This document shows, piece by piece, positions 1-10,290 of a stretch of DNA of 43,903 nt (positions within the stretch are counted from its first letter, which is position 1; every line of letters begins with the position of its first letter). The notes beneath the pieces were generated by a model. It had not been told where the DNA came from. It searched no databases and worked only from the letters and a program-made list of their open reading frames with translations. The position numbers were made by a program, and so were the translations under genes. The stretch covers positions 1 through 43,903 of the forward strand of contig MU401725.1 of the NCBI GenBank assembly GCA_022579005.1, in the 5' to 3' direction. The stretch comes from Poronia punctata. Its lineage: Eukaryota > Ascomycota > Sordariomycetes > Xylariales > Xylariaceae.

Positions 1-2060
1 ATAATTTAATTTTTTAAGTTTAAAATATTATTAATTTTTAGCTAAATTTAATATAATTTTTTTAAAACTTAAAGTTAATTAAAATAGTAATAAAAGGCTT
101 TTTTTTAATTAATTATTTTTTAAAATTATAATATATAGTTGCTTAATTATTTGTTTTTATTTTTTATAATTTTTTAATTTAAATAGTACTTAATATGCTT
201 TATATATTTTTAATAAACTTTATAATATATTTTATAATTTAAATATTTTTATTAAAGCAAGTTAAAGTTTATATTTAATTATAAATAAATAACTAATATA
301 GTTATATTTAGTATAAAAATTTAAATTAGTATATATTTAAATTTTTTTATTTAATTTTGTTAATAAAAAAATAATAATATATAAAGTATAAAACTGTTAT
401 AAAGTAAGTAAAAATATGCTTTAATTTAGCAGCTTAGTTACTTAGCTTTTAACTAAGCTGCTTTATTGTTTTTTTAATTAAATTAAAGTTTTTTTAAAAT
501 AAAAAATATTAATTTATTTGCTTATAGTTTTTTTTTTCTTTTTTTTTTTTATTAAAGGTTATTTTTTAAATCTTTTTTTTATTTTTATTTTTTTAACAAT
601 TTAAATATTTGTTTATATAATGCCTATTTTTTTTATAAGCATAGCATTAAATCTTTTTTAAAGTAAAGTTTAAATTTTAATTAAAATTAAGTAGGATTTA
701 GTTTAATTTTAGTTTTTTTTTACGTTAATTTTATTTTTTTAAATTTTAATTTTTAAATAAATGTTTATTTTTTTTTAATTTTTAATTATTAAAAAGATTA
801 CTTTTTTAATTAAAATTAAATTTTTAATTTTAATTTAACTTTAAATTATATAGTTTTTATTAAAATTTTAAAAAGGTTTTAAAGGTAGGTTTTTTTTTTA
901 TTATAATTTATTAATTTTTATTTTTTTATTACTATATTAATTATATTAACTTTTTTTTATAGCAATTTATTGCTATAATAGTTAGTTATTTTTTTTTTAG
1001 TAAATTAGTTAATTTTTACTAATATAACTAAGTTTAATTCTTATTTAATTATTTTATATGTTAACTTTTTAATAATTTAAGTTAATAATTAAATAATTAT
1101 AAATTTTTTATAGTTTTTAATTATAGTTTTTAAGTTAGTTTTATATAAATGCTTTTAGTATATTAAATTAATAAATTAATATTTTAGTTTATAATAAAAA
1201 GTAATTTTAATTATTAGTAAGTTAAACTTATTTTTAGTTTAAAATAGTAGCAAGTTTAAATTAAAATGCATTTTTATATTTTTGTTTTATTTAATATTAA
1301 GCATATAATATTTTTTATTAATTTGTTTATAATTTTTAAGTATTTAATTAATAAGTTAAATTTTTTTTTTTAACTTATTAAAAATATATAAAGTTTATAT
1401 TTAGCTTTAAATAAGTAAACTTTATAATTTTACTAAGATTTACTTTTTTAATATTTTAAATAGCTTTATTAAAGCTTTGCTTTTAGTTTATACTTATTTT
1501 ATAAGTAAATTAATTATTATAAGGTATAATCTTATTAATTAGTAGCAAATTAATATTATAGCTTATTATAAGTTAAAGTTTATAATTTATAAGTATTGCT
1601 TATAGCTTTTATTTTAGTTTATACTTTTAATTTTTTTTTAAAAAGTTTTTAAGTTATTAAATTCTATTTTTTATTGCTTAATAATGCAATTTTTATTTTT
1701 AACAAAAATTCTAAGCATTTTTTTAAACTTAATATAAATTATTAATGTTTTAAACTTAAATAAAAAATAATTTTTTATTGTTTTTTTTAGCACTTAAATA
1801 AAAGTAAAACATTTTTTTTAGTTATAAATAACTATAAAAAAAAGTAATAAAATTATTAAAGTAAAATTTAATATATAGCTTTAATACTTAAGCAATTAAT
1901 TAAGTATAACTATTATAATATTTAAAGTAATATTTTATATATAAACTATTACTTAAAAAAAAAATCGCTTTTAAGACTGCTCTAAGCTATAGTTTTTATA
2001 AGTATATAGTAAGTACCTATATATTTTTCTCTACATATAGTCTTACAATTTTTTTGCGCA
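1..2060. repeat. A+T-rich, RIP-degraded repeat block (left flank)
   Basis: By eye about 90% of bases are A or T, with no open frame of note. The few remaining C and G bases sit mostly in AGCT/GCTT-like contexts and CpG is almost absent. This is how transposon-derived DNA looks after heavy repeat-induced point mutation in ascomycetes. Composition returns to normal gradually over about 1970-2230, so the right edge is approximate. I cannot recognise the original element because no protein remnant is readable. Confidence 0.8.
1852..2058 (+). repeat. Copy A of a repeat shared with the right flank
   Basis: This segment aligns in the same orientation with 41185-41391. Both read GTAAAATTTAATATATAGCT near the start and share TTTTAAGACTGCT further on. 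Apart from poly-A/T length changes, the differences I aligned are all transitions (C/T or G/A), as RIP produces. Copy A keeps more C at its right end (GCTCTA, TACCTA, TCTCTAC where copy B has T), so it is the less mutated copy there. The element family is unknown. Confidence 0.8.
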
Positions 2061-2533
2061 ACTTACTACATATAGGTTTATTAAAGGTTATATAGACCTA
2101 CAAGATGCATTCTACTTTTGTATAGGGAATTAGTGCAGATTAGGTATAGTAGCTGTAGGCAGACGTGTTATGCCAAATGTGGCTAGATTACTAAGTTAGA
2201 TAGTAAAATCTATAAGTTAAAAATCTGTGGTGACCTCAATCCATCCGCGTACGAGTACATGCGGGTATGATCCCTACACGTCTTGCCCAGCGCCCCGGCA
2301 TCACCCCGCTTTCGATCAGAAGATTCCTTAAATCTCTAAATAAAGCTAGATTGTGCTCTAACCTAGGCTAGGTCAGTACTAAGTAGTCTCGGTACCTAGT
2401 ACGTGTAAGCTGCAGATGGCACCTGACAGTTGAAGTACCTACCACCTAACCTACGTACATTGTAGGTTGGTATGTAGACACGTAGAGATATTTGTTGTAT
2501 ATTGTTTGTAGAGCACAAGGTCGCAAGATGGAA

Positions 2534-2863
2534 CTTACGAGGTGCCTGCGAGGTAAGGTGTTCATTGCATAGGTAGTATGGGTCCCGTATCCACTTGCAA
2601 ATGGGTCCCTTGGCATGGTAAAGTACTTATGAAATTTGTATAGGAAATTGACTAAACTAATAGAATTGCGCGCTTAACACATCAGCCTTATTAAATTAAC
2701 CTATAGCAGTATAGGGTAGGTCTGTTAAGTGGCCAGGCTGAGCATTACATGTACCTCTTTTTGCAAGGGGGGAAAATCCTTACCTAAATAAGTAATGATA
2801 TTCCCCCCCTTGCAAAAAAGTGACCTGCCAAATGAACACCTTACCTCACAGGCACCTCGTAAG
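2534..2863. mobile_element. MITE-like element with 33-bp terminal inverted repeats
   Basis: The arm at 2534-2566 (CTTACGAGGTGCCTGCGAGG and onward to GTTCATT) is repeated inverted at 2831-2863 with one mismatch. That mismatch is C/T, a RIP-type transition. The whole unit is about 330 bp, has no coding capacity and encloses a second inverted repeat at 2757-2820. Size, paired ends and lack of a gene suggest a miniature inverted-repeat transposable element. I could not identify a convincing target-site duplication, so the family and exact ends are open. Confidence 0.55.
2757..2820. repeat. Internal hairpin of the MITE-like element
   Basis: CTTTTTGCAAGGGGGG at 2757-2772 is matched by its inverted copy CCCCCCTTGCAAAAAAG at 2804-2820, leaving a loop of about 31 bases. 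It lies inside the larger inverted-repeat unit and next to its right arm, so the whole element could fold into nested stems. Confidence 0.65.
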
Positions 2864-3471
2864 GTATTGTATTACGTGTTGAAGTAGCGTCAACTGCACG
2901 TGTAACTTTAATAAAAAGAGACCGAGATGACAAGGTAGAGCGGAAGGGCGCAACACCGTTAAGGTTACATCCATATGGCAGGTACCTACAGTATCCCTCG
3001 TTAAAAGTGAGTGGTGCTTCCCCAAACTTCAAAGTGGGCTGACTGCCCTCCTCAAGCAGTCCCCGACTCCCCGGTCATCCTACTCGTACACCCAACCTAA
3101 CAACTAATGGGCTGAGCCGCACACCTCTAGTTCTTGGAGTAAAGTATCCCGAGGTTAACAACCAACATGAATATCTTCCCCTTACATCACCGTTTCCAGG
3201 ATTATACATCAATCTGAACGGGGACTGGTTTTAGCTACATTCCTCACCGTCATGACCGGATTTGAAGAGTACTCCCCAGACTAGGTCCTTGACTAGATCG
3301 ATCCAAGTTCAACCCAACAGTTTGGGAATCAGGCTCCCTTGGTAAAACACAGATCTCTACGTTGACACGTGTCAATAACGGCGCAACCATCAGCAAGCAA
3401 AACACCCGCCGGGCCACGTTCACTACATTTTGCGACATTAGAAGGCCGTCTTGTGCAGTAAAAGAGCACAG

Positions 3472-3847
3472 ATGGAGACACTTGTAAACTGGCTTCTAGA
3501 AGCTTTCCCCTCCGTCTTATGGAACATGGTGGGATGGGTCGCTTTCTTGTGCGTAAGTTTACCCGCGTGCAACTATCCGCCTAGCAACGCTTAGCTGACC
3601 GACTTGCCATATACAGAAACTAGCGAGCCTTGCGTTTGCTGTCCCATTTATTGGTTTAATCATCTTTGACTTCTGCGTCTGGTTATGGAGACTATATAAG
3701 CCCTCGTTACACGAACCCCCCCGCACGAGCCGACTTCATCGAGACCGCGTAGCCGCTTCTAGCTCTGCCATCGATGTCGGACACACTGGGGGGCAGCAGC
3801 TTAGTGAAAGACAAGCTCTCGGCCGGACGTCGAGCGATAACACTTAA
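3472..3847 (+). CDS. Small two-exon membrane protein, function unknown
   Basis: I infer a spliced gene: exon 1 is 3472-3552 and exon 2 is 3617-3847 (stop TAA at 3845-3847), encoding 103 residues. The 64-bp intron starts GTAAGT, ends ATACAG and has a branch-point-like GCTGAC about 20 bases before the acceptor. Joining keeps the frame. The protein starts METLVNWLLEAFPSVLWNMV, is hydrophobic and Trp-rich, and has a second hydrophobic helix with FAVPFIGLIIFDFCVWLW at about residues 34-52. A polar, Ser/Arg-rich tail of about 50 residues follows. This suggests a tiny integral membrane protein with two hydrophobic segments. It is tail-to-tail with homoserine dehydrogenase, 95 bp apart. I do not recognise a named family; the splice signals and hydrophobic pattern make it likely real. 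Confidence 0.65.
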
Positions 3848-3942
3848 CCAAGGTCCCGACCCGAAGCCGGTGCGCAAAGCATCACGAGATACATCGAATA
3901 TGCCCCGCTCCTGCCCCTGAAATTTGCGTATTCTGGACACTT

Positions 3943-5120
3943 TTATGCGATTTGCGACAGCACCTTTATCAGATCGCTCGTTACACCCATGGCCGTCACA
4001 TCACCTCCAGCGCCGGCGCCCTGGATGATCAGCGGGTTGCTGCCATATCGCTTCGTGTAGAAGCTGATGATGTTATCGCTCCCCTTGAGCGCTGCGATAG
4101 GGTGGGATTTATCGAACATCTCGAGGCCGACCTTGACGCTCTTGGAAGCCACGTCAATGCTACCCACGAACCGGACCACCTTGCCCTGCTTCTCGGCCGC
4201 CGACTTGGTCTCTTCCATCTGCTGGTCGAACTCAGGCAGTCTCTCCAGGAACTCATCGCCGCTAGAAACGCTTTCAAGCTCTTTCGGGATAAGGCTCTGG
4301 ACTGGGAACGATGTGGGAGACTCGATAGGAAGACCTGCTAGACGCGCTAGGATGGTCAATTTCCGGGCCACATCTAAGCCATTGAGGTCGTCTCGAGGAT
4401 CAGGCTCTGTATATCCCAGCTCTTTCGCCTTCTTGACCTCGGCAGACCATTGTCCGCCTGAGCCTTGTACCGGAGCGAAGGAATTGAAGAGGAAGGACAT
4501 GGTCCCGCTGAACACTCCCTCGATTTTGGTGACCTCATCGCCGGTATCCACCAAGTCTTTCAAGGTCGAGATCACAGGTAGACCGGCTCCGACGGAGGAT
4601 TCGTGGTATACTTTTGCTCCCGAAGTGCTCGCCGCGGTGAAGATGTCCTGCCACAGCCTGTAGGAACCCGAAAATGCTTTCTTGTTGGGTGTGACAATGC
4701 TGATACCGCGGCTTAAGAACAGGGGGTAAGCATCAGCTACATCCTGGGAGCTCGTATTATCCACTAATACGGCCTTTGAAGGAGCTGCGGCGAGGTACTC
4801 TGCAATTTCGGACAGGGACTTGGGGGAGTTGGTGGATGAGGCGAGGTCCTGAAGCACATTTTCGATGCCAATTGAATATTCGTTATTGAATAGGGCTTTC
4901 TTGCTGGTCGAAATGTAGGCGAGATTAAGCTTGGGCGTCGGGCGTCTTGTAGACAGTGCCGCGAGTTGGGAGAGGAAGCATTTGCCTACACCTCCGGCAC
5001 CTATTGCGTGATGTGATGTCCGTCAGCTCGCCCGCCCGCAGTAGTTCATAGAGAAATAGTAATATAATGTATAATCATACCTATGATGGCAATAAATACC
5101 TGGTTAGTTGTTGCTGCCAT
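3943..5120 (-). CDS. HOM6: Homoserine dehydrogenase (EC 1.1.1.3)
   Basis: It reduces aspartate-4-semialdehyde to homoserine with NAD(P)H, the branch step to threonine and methionine/isoleucine in the cytosol. Exon 1 is 5081-5120 and exon 2 is 3943-5000; the 80-bp intron (5001-5080) runs GTATGA to CAATAG. The product is 365 residues, close to the 359 of yeast Hom6. The dinucleotide-binding loop GAGGVGK at residues 14-20 is created by splicing, since the first Gly codon is split G|GT. The substrate and catalytic region reads LGYTEPDPRDDLNGLDVARK. Glu212, Asp223 and Lys227 correspond to yeast Glu208, Asp219 and Lys223. There is no N-terminal aspartokinase domain and no C-terminal ACT domain, as usual in fungi. 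The start is fixed by the Rossmann beta strand (VFIAIIG) directly after the ATG at 5120. Confidence 0.96.
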
Positions 5121-5808
5121 TTCTCAAGTTTGCTAATCAGTAAAAGAAAGAATAGAGGTTTGTTGCGTCACGCAAGAAGCAAATGATTTTTAGAAAATAG
5201 CCGGTAGGTAGGTACTTCTCTACGCAGTGGATGGGTGGGCGTGGGGTAAACTGTCTGGTTGTAGGCCGATCGCGGGGTTGGCCATGTGCCGAAAGAGGGC
5301 GCCAGGGCCGCCCAGGGGTGCAAGCAGGTCATGTCCACACACTGTGTGGTTTTTGTAGCCTTGAACGTCTACCCCAGGATGCCTTGTCCATTTCACATGG
5401 GCGACTTCTCAGGATGTCTTACTCGTAATTCTACATAATCGATGCTAAGGAGTTGGTAACTTAATCTTTCAATTCTCCGTCATCCCACCAAGACGCCCGA
5501 AGTTGAAGTCGAAGTACCTAGGCCTACAGTCCTATAATGATTAATAAGGGCTTATGCTCTCTTGCTTAACCGATTGCTCCACGGTCGAGCTTTAACGGAC
5601 CACCTTGTGGGAGGGAAAAGCAACGGCCATTCCACCCCCAACCCAATACAACCTTCCAGATACCTAGAGTCTAATCGACACCCGATCCGAGTCAGCACTT
5701 CCCAACTATTCCGAAGCATCAAATCGATCCAAGAACCACTTCGGCCATTCACTCGAGACCAATGACAGATATTAGAGGAGTGAAATAAGAAACCCCAGAC
5801 TACACAAG
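5121..5808. promoter_or_regulatory. Shared divergent promoter region
   Basis: This 688-bp interval separates the divergent starts of homoserine dehydrogenase (-) and the CCDC174-like gene (+), so both promoters must lie here. A GAGTCA half-site (TGACTC on the other strand) near 5688 resembles part of a Gcn4/Cpc1 amino-acid-control site. A single half-site is weak evidence. One TACTCGTA octamer lies at 5420. No clear TATA box is visible. Confidence 0.5.
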
Positions 5809-6969
5809 ATGCCTCAAGATCCGAATCTGTACGGGCAACGGCCGGCTAAGAAACAAAAGAGGGAGATCCCGCTACCGAGCTCGCTAGCCTTTGCATCCGA
5901 ACTCAGCTCGTTAATATCAGCGCCTTCGTCAGCGACCTCGTCATCGGCGGCTCAGCGTGCACGCCCATCCAAGACAAAAACAACAACAACAACAAAAGAT
6001 GACATCTTCTCATCGATAAAAACGAGGCGGAAAGATGACGAGATCAAGAACAGGAACAAAAACAAGGTTAAACTCAAACACGTCCACAATACCGAAGAGG
6101 AGAAGCAGGACTTTGCCCGCGCGCGCCGGAAGATGGAGGAGAAGGCACGCTTATACGCCGCCATGAAGAGAGGCGACTATGTGGCCAAGGAGAACGAGGC
6201 GGCGCCTCTGGTAGACTTTGACAGGAAATGGGCGGAGAGACATGATGCGAGGGTGGGAGATTCAGGCGGCGAAGTCAGCTCCTCCTCATCATCTGAAGAG
6301 GAGGAGGAGGAGGAGGATGGGTATGGGTATGGCTCCGGAGACGGAATGATGGAATATAAAGACGAATTCGGACGCACGCGCACAGGGACGCGCGCCGAAG
6401 TCCAGCGCATGCAGAGACGGGCCGCGCGATCGGCGCTCGGCGCCCGCGAGCTCGAGGACATGGCGGCCGTGCCGACGGCAGAGCCCAGCAAGCTGATCTA
6501 CGGCGACGCGATCCAGACCGAGGCGTTCAACCCGGAGTCGGCGACGCTCGACGCCATGGCCGCGCTGGCTGCGAAGCGTGATCGCGAGCCCACGCCCCCG
6601 CCCGACACGCATTTCGACGGGTCCGCCGAGATCCGCACCAAGGGCACGGGATTCTACCAGTTCTCGCGTGAGGAGGCTGAGCGCGTCCGTGAGATGGAGG
6701 CGCTTGCCGCCGAGCGCGAGAACACGGAGCGCGTGCGGCGCGAGAGGGAAAAGGAAAAGGAAAGGAGGAGGAAGGAGATCGAGGAGAGAAGGCGGAAGAT
6801 TGGCGCCAGACGGGCCGAGAAGTTGGCGGACAATTTTCTCGAGGGGCTTGCTGGCGAGATGGGCGTTGTCTCTGCCTCTACGTCCAATATCGCCGATAAC
6901 ACTAGCAAAGCTGGGGAGGCGAGCAAAGCCGAAGAAGAGTCGAGTCGCAAATCTTCAGATGGCACTTGA
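5809..6969 (+). CDS. CCDC174-like coiled-coil nuclear protein
   Basis: A single exon encodes 386 residues. The layout matches the CCDC174 family (DUF4078), linked in animals to the exon-junction complex and splicing. A basic, lysine-rich N-terminal half contains PAKKQKRE at residues 12-19, a possible nuclear signal. An acidic Ser/Glu run follows at about 157-170, then the family hallmark EYKDEFGRTRTGTR at about 182-195. The motif GTGFYQFSREEAERVREMEA is at about 279-298. A long Arg/Glu coiled coil continues to about residue 340, and the tail is Ser-rich and disordered. The ATG at 5809 gives MPQDPNLYGQ, a typical family-style start. The 3' half is clearly more GC-rich than the 5' half. The family call is from motifs recalled; the RNA-processing role in this fungus is inferred. 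Confidence 0.82.
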   Translation: MPQDPNLYGQRPAKKQKREIPLPSSLAFASELSSLISAPSSATSSSAAQRARPSKTKTTTTTKDDIFSSIKTRRKDDEIKNRNKNKVKLKHVHNTEEEKQDFARARRKMEEKARLYAAMKRGDYVAKENEAAPLVDFDRKWAERHDARVGDSGGEVSSSSSSEEEEEEEDGYGYGSGDGMMEYKDEFGRTRTGTRAEVQRMQRRAARSALGARELEDMAAVPTAEPSKLIYGDAIQTEAFNPESATLDAMAALAAKRDREPTPPPDTHFDGSAEIRTKGTGFYQFSREEAERVREMEALAAERENTERVRREREKEKERRRKEIEERRRKIGARRAEKLADNFLEGLAGEMGVVSASTSNIADNTSKAGEASKAEEESSRKSSDGT

Positions 6970-7789
6970 CAAAACCACAAACAAAAACCCCCTTCGAGAT
7001 AAGGAGGGAAGGGTGACGACGACACGCATTGTTCTCGACAACTCTTCTGTCGAGCTTTGCGTATTGACTCCTACATGTAATCTAGGCTATCTTTTGGAAC
7101 CCCCTGAACAGGTGGTCCTTGGGCCGGATTTGAAATTTATATATATATATACCCAATTCGTGTATATACAGATACCGTTTTCGACACTTTGAGCATAAAC
7201 TCTATGGTAGAGCCCATCCGCTCGGCAGTCATCATGCTCATCTTATTGACAATCGTTTTGATACTTGATAGCCGTACATAGGTATATACATCGGGACATG
7301 GGAAAATGCCCCATCCATGGTTCCCATAACGAGCAAACAGCACTTATGCTGCCGCCCTGTATCTGACTGAGTCGCTATATATAATATACGTGTTTTCGTT
7401 CCAGCTTCCGGCTTCTCCAAAGCCGCACGCAAGTATCTAATTCCGAACGCGGATATATCCATCAGCCGGCGATGGGATTCCAAACCGGAATTCGAATACA
7501 TGCGCAAGACACCTTAAGAATTCCAAAATCCCCCGGTCTTCATGACCTTTGGTAACCTAATATTTTGACGGCCGACTAACTCCAAAAGAACCCCTCGTAA
7601 CTCCGTTTTTAACGTGGCCGCTCTCGAAGCGCCACTGAGAGATATATATATAGGTAGCGTATCCGCTGTAAAATAAAAAAACACAATATTCAAATCCGCT
7701 TTAGTGATGAGGGTATCCCGTCGTTATCATTATCGTCGTTGTCGTCGTCGTGGTAGTCGTCGTCGTAGAAAAGTGTGGCAGTCGGACTC
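6970..7789. other. Convergent intergenic interval
   Basis: This is the space between the 3' ends of the CCDC174-like gene (+) and the large membrane protein (-). It contains short TA runs (about 7139-7152 and 7641-7654) and no supported gene. It probably holds the two 3' untranslated regions. Confidence 0.55.
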
Positions 7790-10290
7790 TTACGTGACCC
7801 ACCATATGCAACCACAATCGCTGAGCTCATCCTCCTTTGGGCGAGGGAAATCTCGATTTTCGAGTGGGTTGAAAGATTGTCGGCTTGACAAGTATCGATC
7901 TTTATGTCGCAAGTACCTGGCCAAGACTTCGCTGATCTCGACTTCAACGGGTTCGTTCTGGCTGTTCAGCACCGGGACAGCCTCTTTTCCTTCTTCTACG
8001 ATCTCAACTTGACGACAGGTGGGGGCATATACGTCTGGTTGGGCTACCCGGCGTTCCTCTATCTTCATCTTCTTAGGGTAACGCGGGTTTGGTGGCGGGG
8101 TCAGTGTCGGATATTTGAAGTATTCCGACGTTGCCGTGGCCGTGGCCGAAGACGGAGCAGCAGATTGTGTCGACGACATTGATGAACTAGACCATGCAGA
8201 TGTTGTTGGAGAGGCGGTTGTAGGATATGAAGTATAATGGTATTCCACGTTTTGCCGCTCTTGAGAATAGCGCGAGTTCGAGTTCCAGCGGAAGGTATCG
8301 TGACGGACGGCTTTGGCTAACTGGGTAGTCTGAGCGCTCGGCGTTGACGTCGAGGTCGAGACGGACGAGCAAACAGAGTCGCTCGTAACAGGGTTGCTCT
8401 CCGTAACAGGGTCGCTCTCAGCAGGGCCGCTCGTAACAGGATCGCTTGTGGCAGCACTGTCCTCAACACGGTCGCTATTATACATCGGATAATTGGGCGG
8501 GGTCGAGTTTTGGCTGGGGTAGATGAATACCTGCAGGATTGTTTCCGGCCAGGTGCAGATCCAGGGTCGGTCATACTGTTGTGCCAGGTTTTTCCGATAC
8601 GTGCGGCCTTGCAGTCTCCCGGAATCCTCATCGTCAGGCGGCCGCCGCAAGAAAAACTCGGGGAGGACGATAGTCTTGGTGTAAGGAAGTGCAAAAGCCC
8701 AAGCAGGTCCCCGTGCACTTTGGTAGACATCGTGCACAAGCTCAAGTTGCTGATTCTTCAACGACGGCGGCTGCACTCCATAAGAATATACGAAAGAGTC
8801 CATGGTGTATGAAGTATTGTACTGGATGTCCAATGCATACGCCGTCAAACTCGTCGCCTTTTCCTTCCGACGGACGTTGATAGACATTTGTGACATTATA
8901 GCGTCACAGTTCCACGCATGGCCCTGAGCGGGGTCTTTTAAGCAGCTGTTAGAGTACCGCGGGTTGGTTAGAGTCAAGCTGAATTCACCAAGGGGCAGCT
9001 CCGGCAAGTCTGGGGGCAACTCGTCAAGGGGTATAAACCCCGGTGAAGGATTTGAGTCCGAGTAAGGGGTCCTGTGGAGCAGTGTGAGTTAAGAGTTCGG
9101 GCAGCTATATATATATACATGTATATATATGTGCAAGGGCATGACAGGCGTGTTAGCACATACCTGTTGTGAGGGGTGTCACTCCCCAGACGAGGTAAAA
9201 TTACGGCTAAAATTACGCCAACGATCAAGATGACGCAGCACAGACCGAGAACAATGGCCCAGCACGGTATAATGCCCAAGACTTTCCGTCTGGCAACGGC
9301 CTTCCAGCCTGAAGCTGTACCCTTCTCTTTCTCGTCAACGGCGGGCAGGTCAGAATTGTGACCACGATTGTCAGGACCGATCTGTAAATTGCTGACCTCG
9401 GACGCGACGCTGCGGACGGACCGACGGGATTCGGGAGAGTTTGGCCCGGTCCTGTCGTCGGAAGAGAACTCGGGATCCCGAGTGGCTAAGCCAATACCAC
9501 CGGTTCCCGAGTCCCGAGAGCGAGTCGTGGGACGATGGGTCGGTGCTGGGAGGGCCGTATATACATTTAGCGGCGCCCCAGATACGTGATCCGCCAATGG
9601 ATACTCTGTGTATGGCGGTAGCGGCTCCGTATGTCCCTGGCCGGCACAAGCGCGATGAAACCCCGCCTGTGACAACTGACTCGCAGACCCGGCCTGCGCA
9701 TAACCAAAGTTCGACCCACGGGACCTATCGGTATTGGCGTCGGTGGAATCCTCGGTTCGGTTCGATTCGATATCCTGCCGATACTGGTCGTAATTGTGTG
9801 ACGGGTAAATCGATCCATTGTTGAGACGTGCCGACCCATCGTGAGCCAACATCAAGGACTTTGAGACGTCCGAGGGCCTCGTCGATACAGCGCATGCAAC
9901 CGGGGGTCCCATAGCACTCGGTGGGCGTCCGACGTGAGCTGGGGTCCGACTCCCAACTCTTTCAGGCGGTTGAAAGCCGTCCACGATGCCCCCCAAACCA
10001 GAGTCTTCCTCGTCATCAGAAAGTGTGGACAAACTCGAAGACGAGCTATGAAAGGCGGCCGGGGCGTGCTCAAAGGGGTTTTCGCCGGTGCGGTCATCTA
10101 CCGTTTCGCTGATAGCCGGGCGGTGAGGTCGAAAGCCGTCAGGAATGCCCATACCAGAACAGTATTCGTCGTCATCAGAGGTGTGGGAGCTCGTCGTAGA
10201 CAGACCCGGTGACGATTCAGAAGACGACCTAGGCGAGACATTCTGGTCGCTCCCAAAAGGGTTTTCGGCCGTGTGTATATCTCCCATCAT
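7790..10290 (-). CDS. Large single-pass membrane protein, fungal DUF family (DUF7820-like)
   Basis: Exon 1 is 9164-10290 and exon 2 is 7790-9071, joined across a 92-bp intron (9072-9163; GTATGT...CCACAG) that splits an Arg codon AG|G. The product is about 802 residues. Residues 1-330 are a Ser/Asp/Pro-rich cytoplasmic-type region. A transmembrane helix (AIVLGLCCVILIVGVILAVI) spans about 341-365, preceded by basic KAVARRKVLG. A large extracellular-type domain follows, with a Ser/Thr-rich linker of SDPVT-like repeats, then EERRVAQPDVYAPTCRQVEI and a C-terminus ending SDCGCIWWVT. This layout and the CGCxWW ending resemble a widespread uncharacterised fungal family I recall as DUF7820; the name is from memory. 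The two ATGs at 10290 and 10287 are the first plausible starts. An internal duplication is present near the N-terminus (ENPF at residues 9 and 70). The function is unknown. Confidence 0.8.

Larger units (their letters stand above)
2061..3471. other. Gene-free transition between AT-rich flank and first gene
   Basis: The sequence is of intermediate composition with no supported gene. It contains the inverted-repeat element at 2534-2863, an imperfect inverted repeat near 2448-2475 (ACCTAACCTAC against GTAGGTTGGT), and TACTCGTA-type octamers at 2250 and 3081. Short open frames of about 60 codons at 2841-3032 and 3250-3438 have no protein-like character and one overlaps the repeat arm. Confidence 0.6.
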
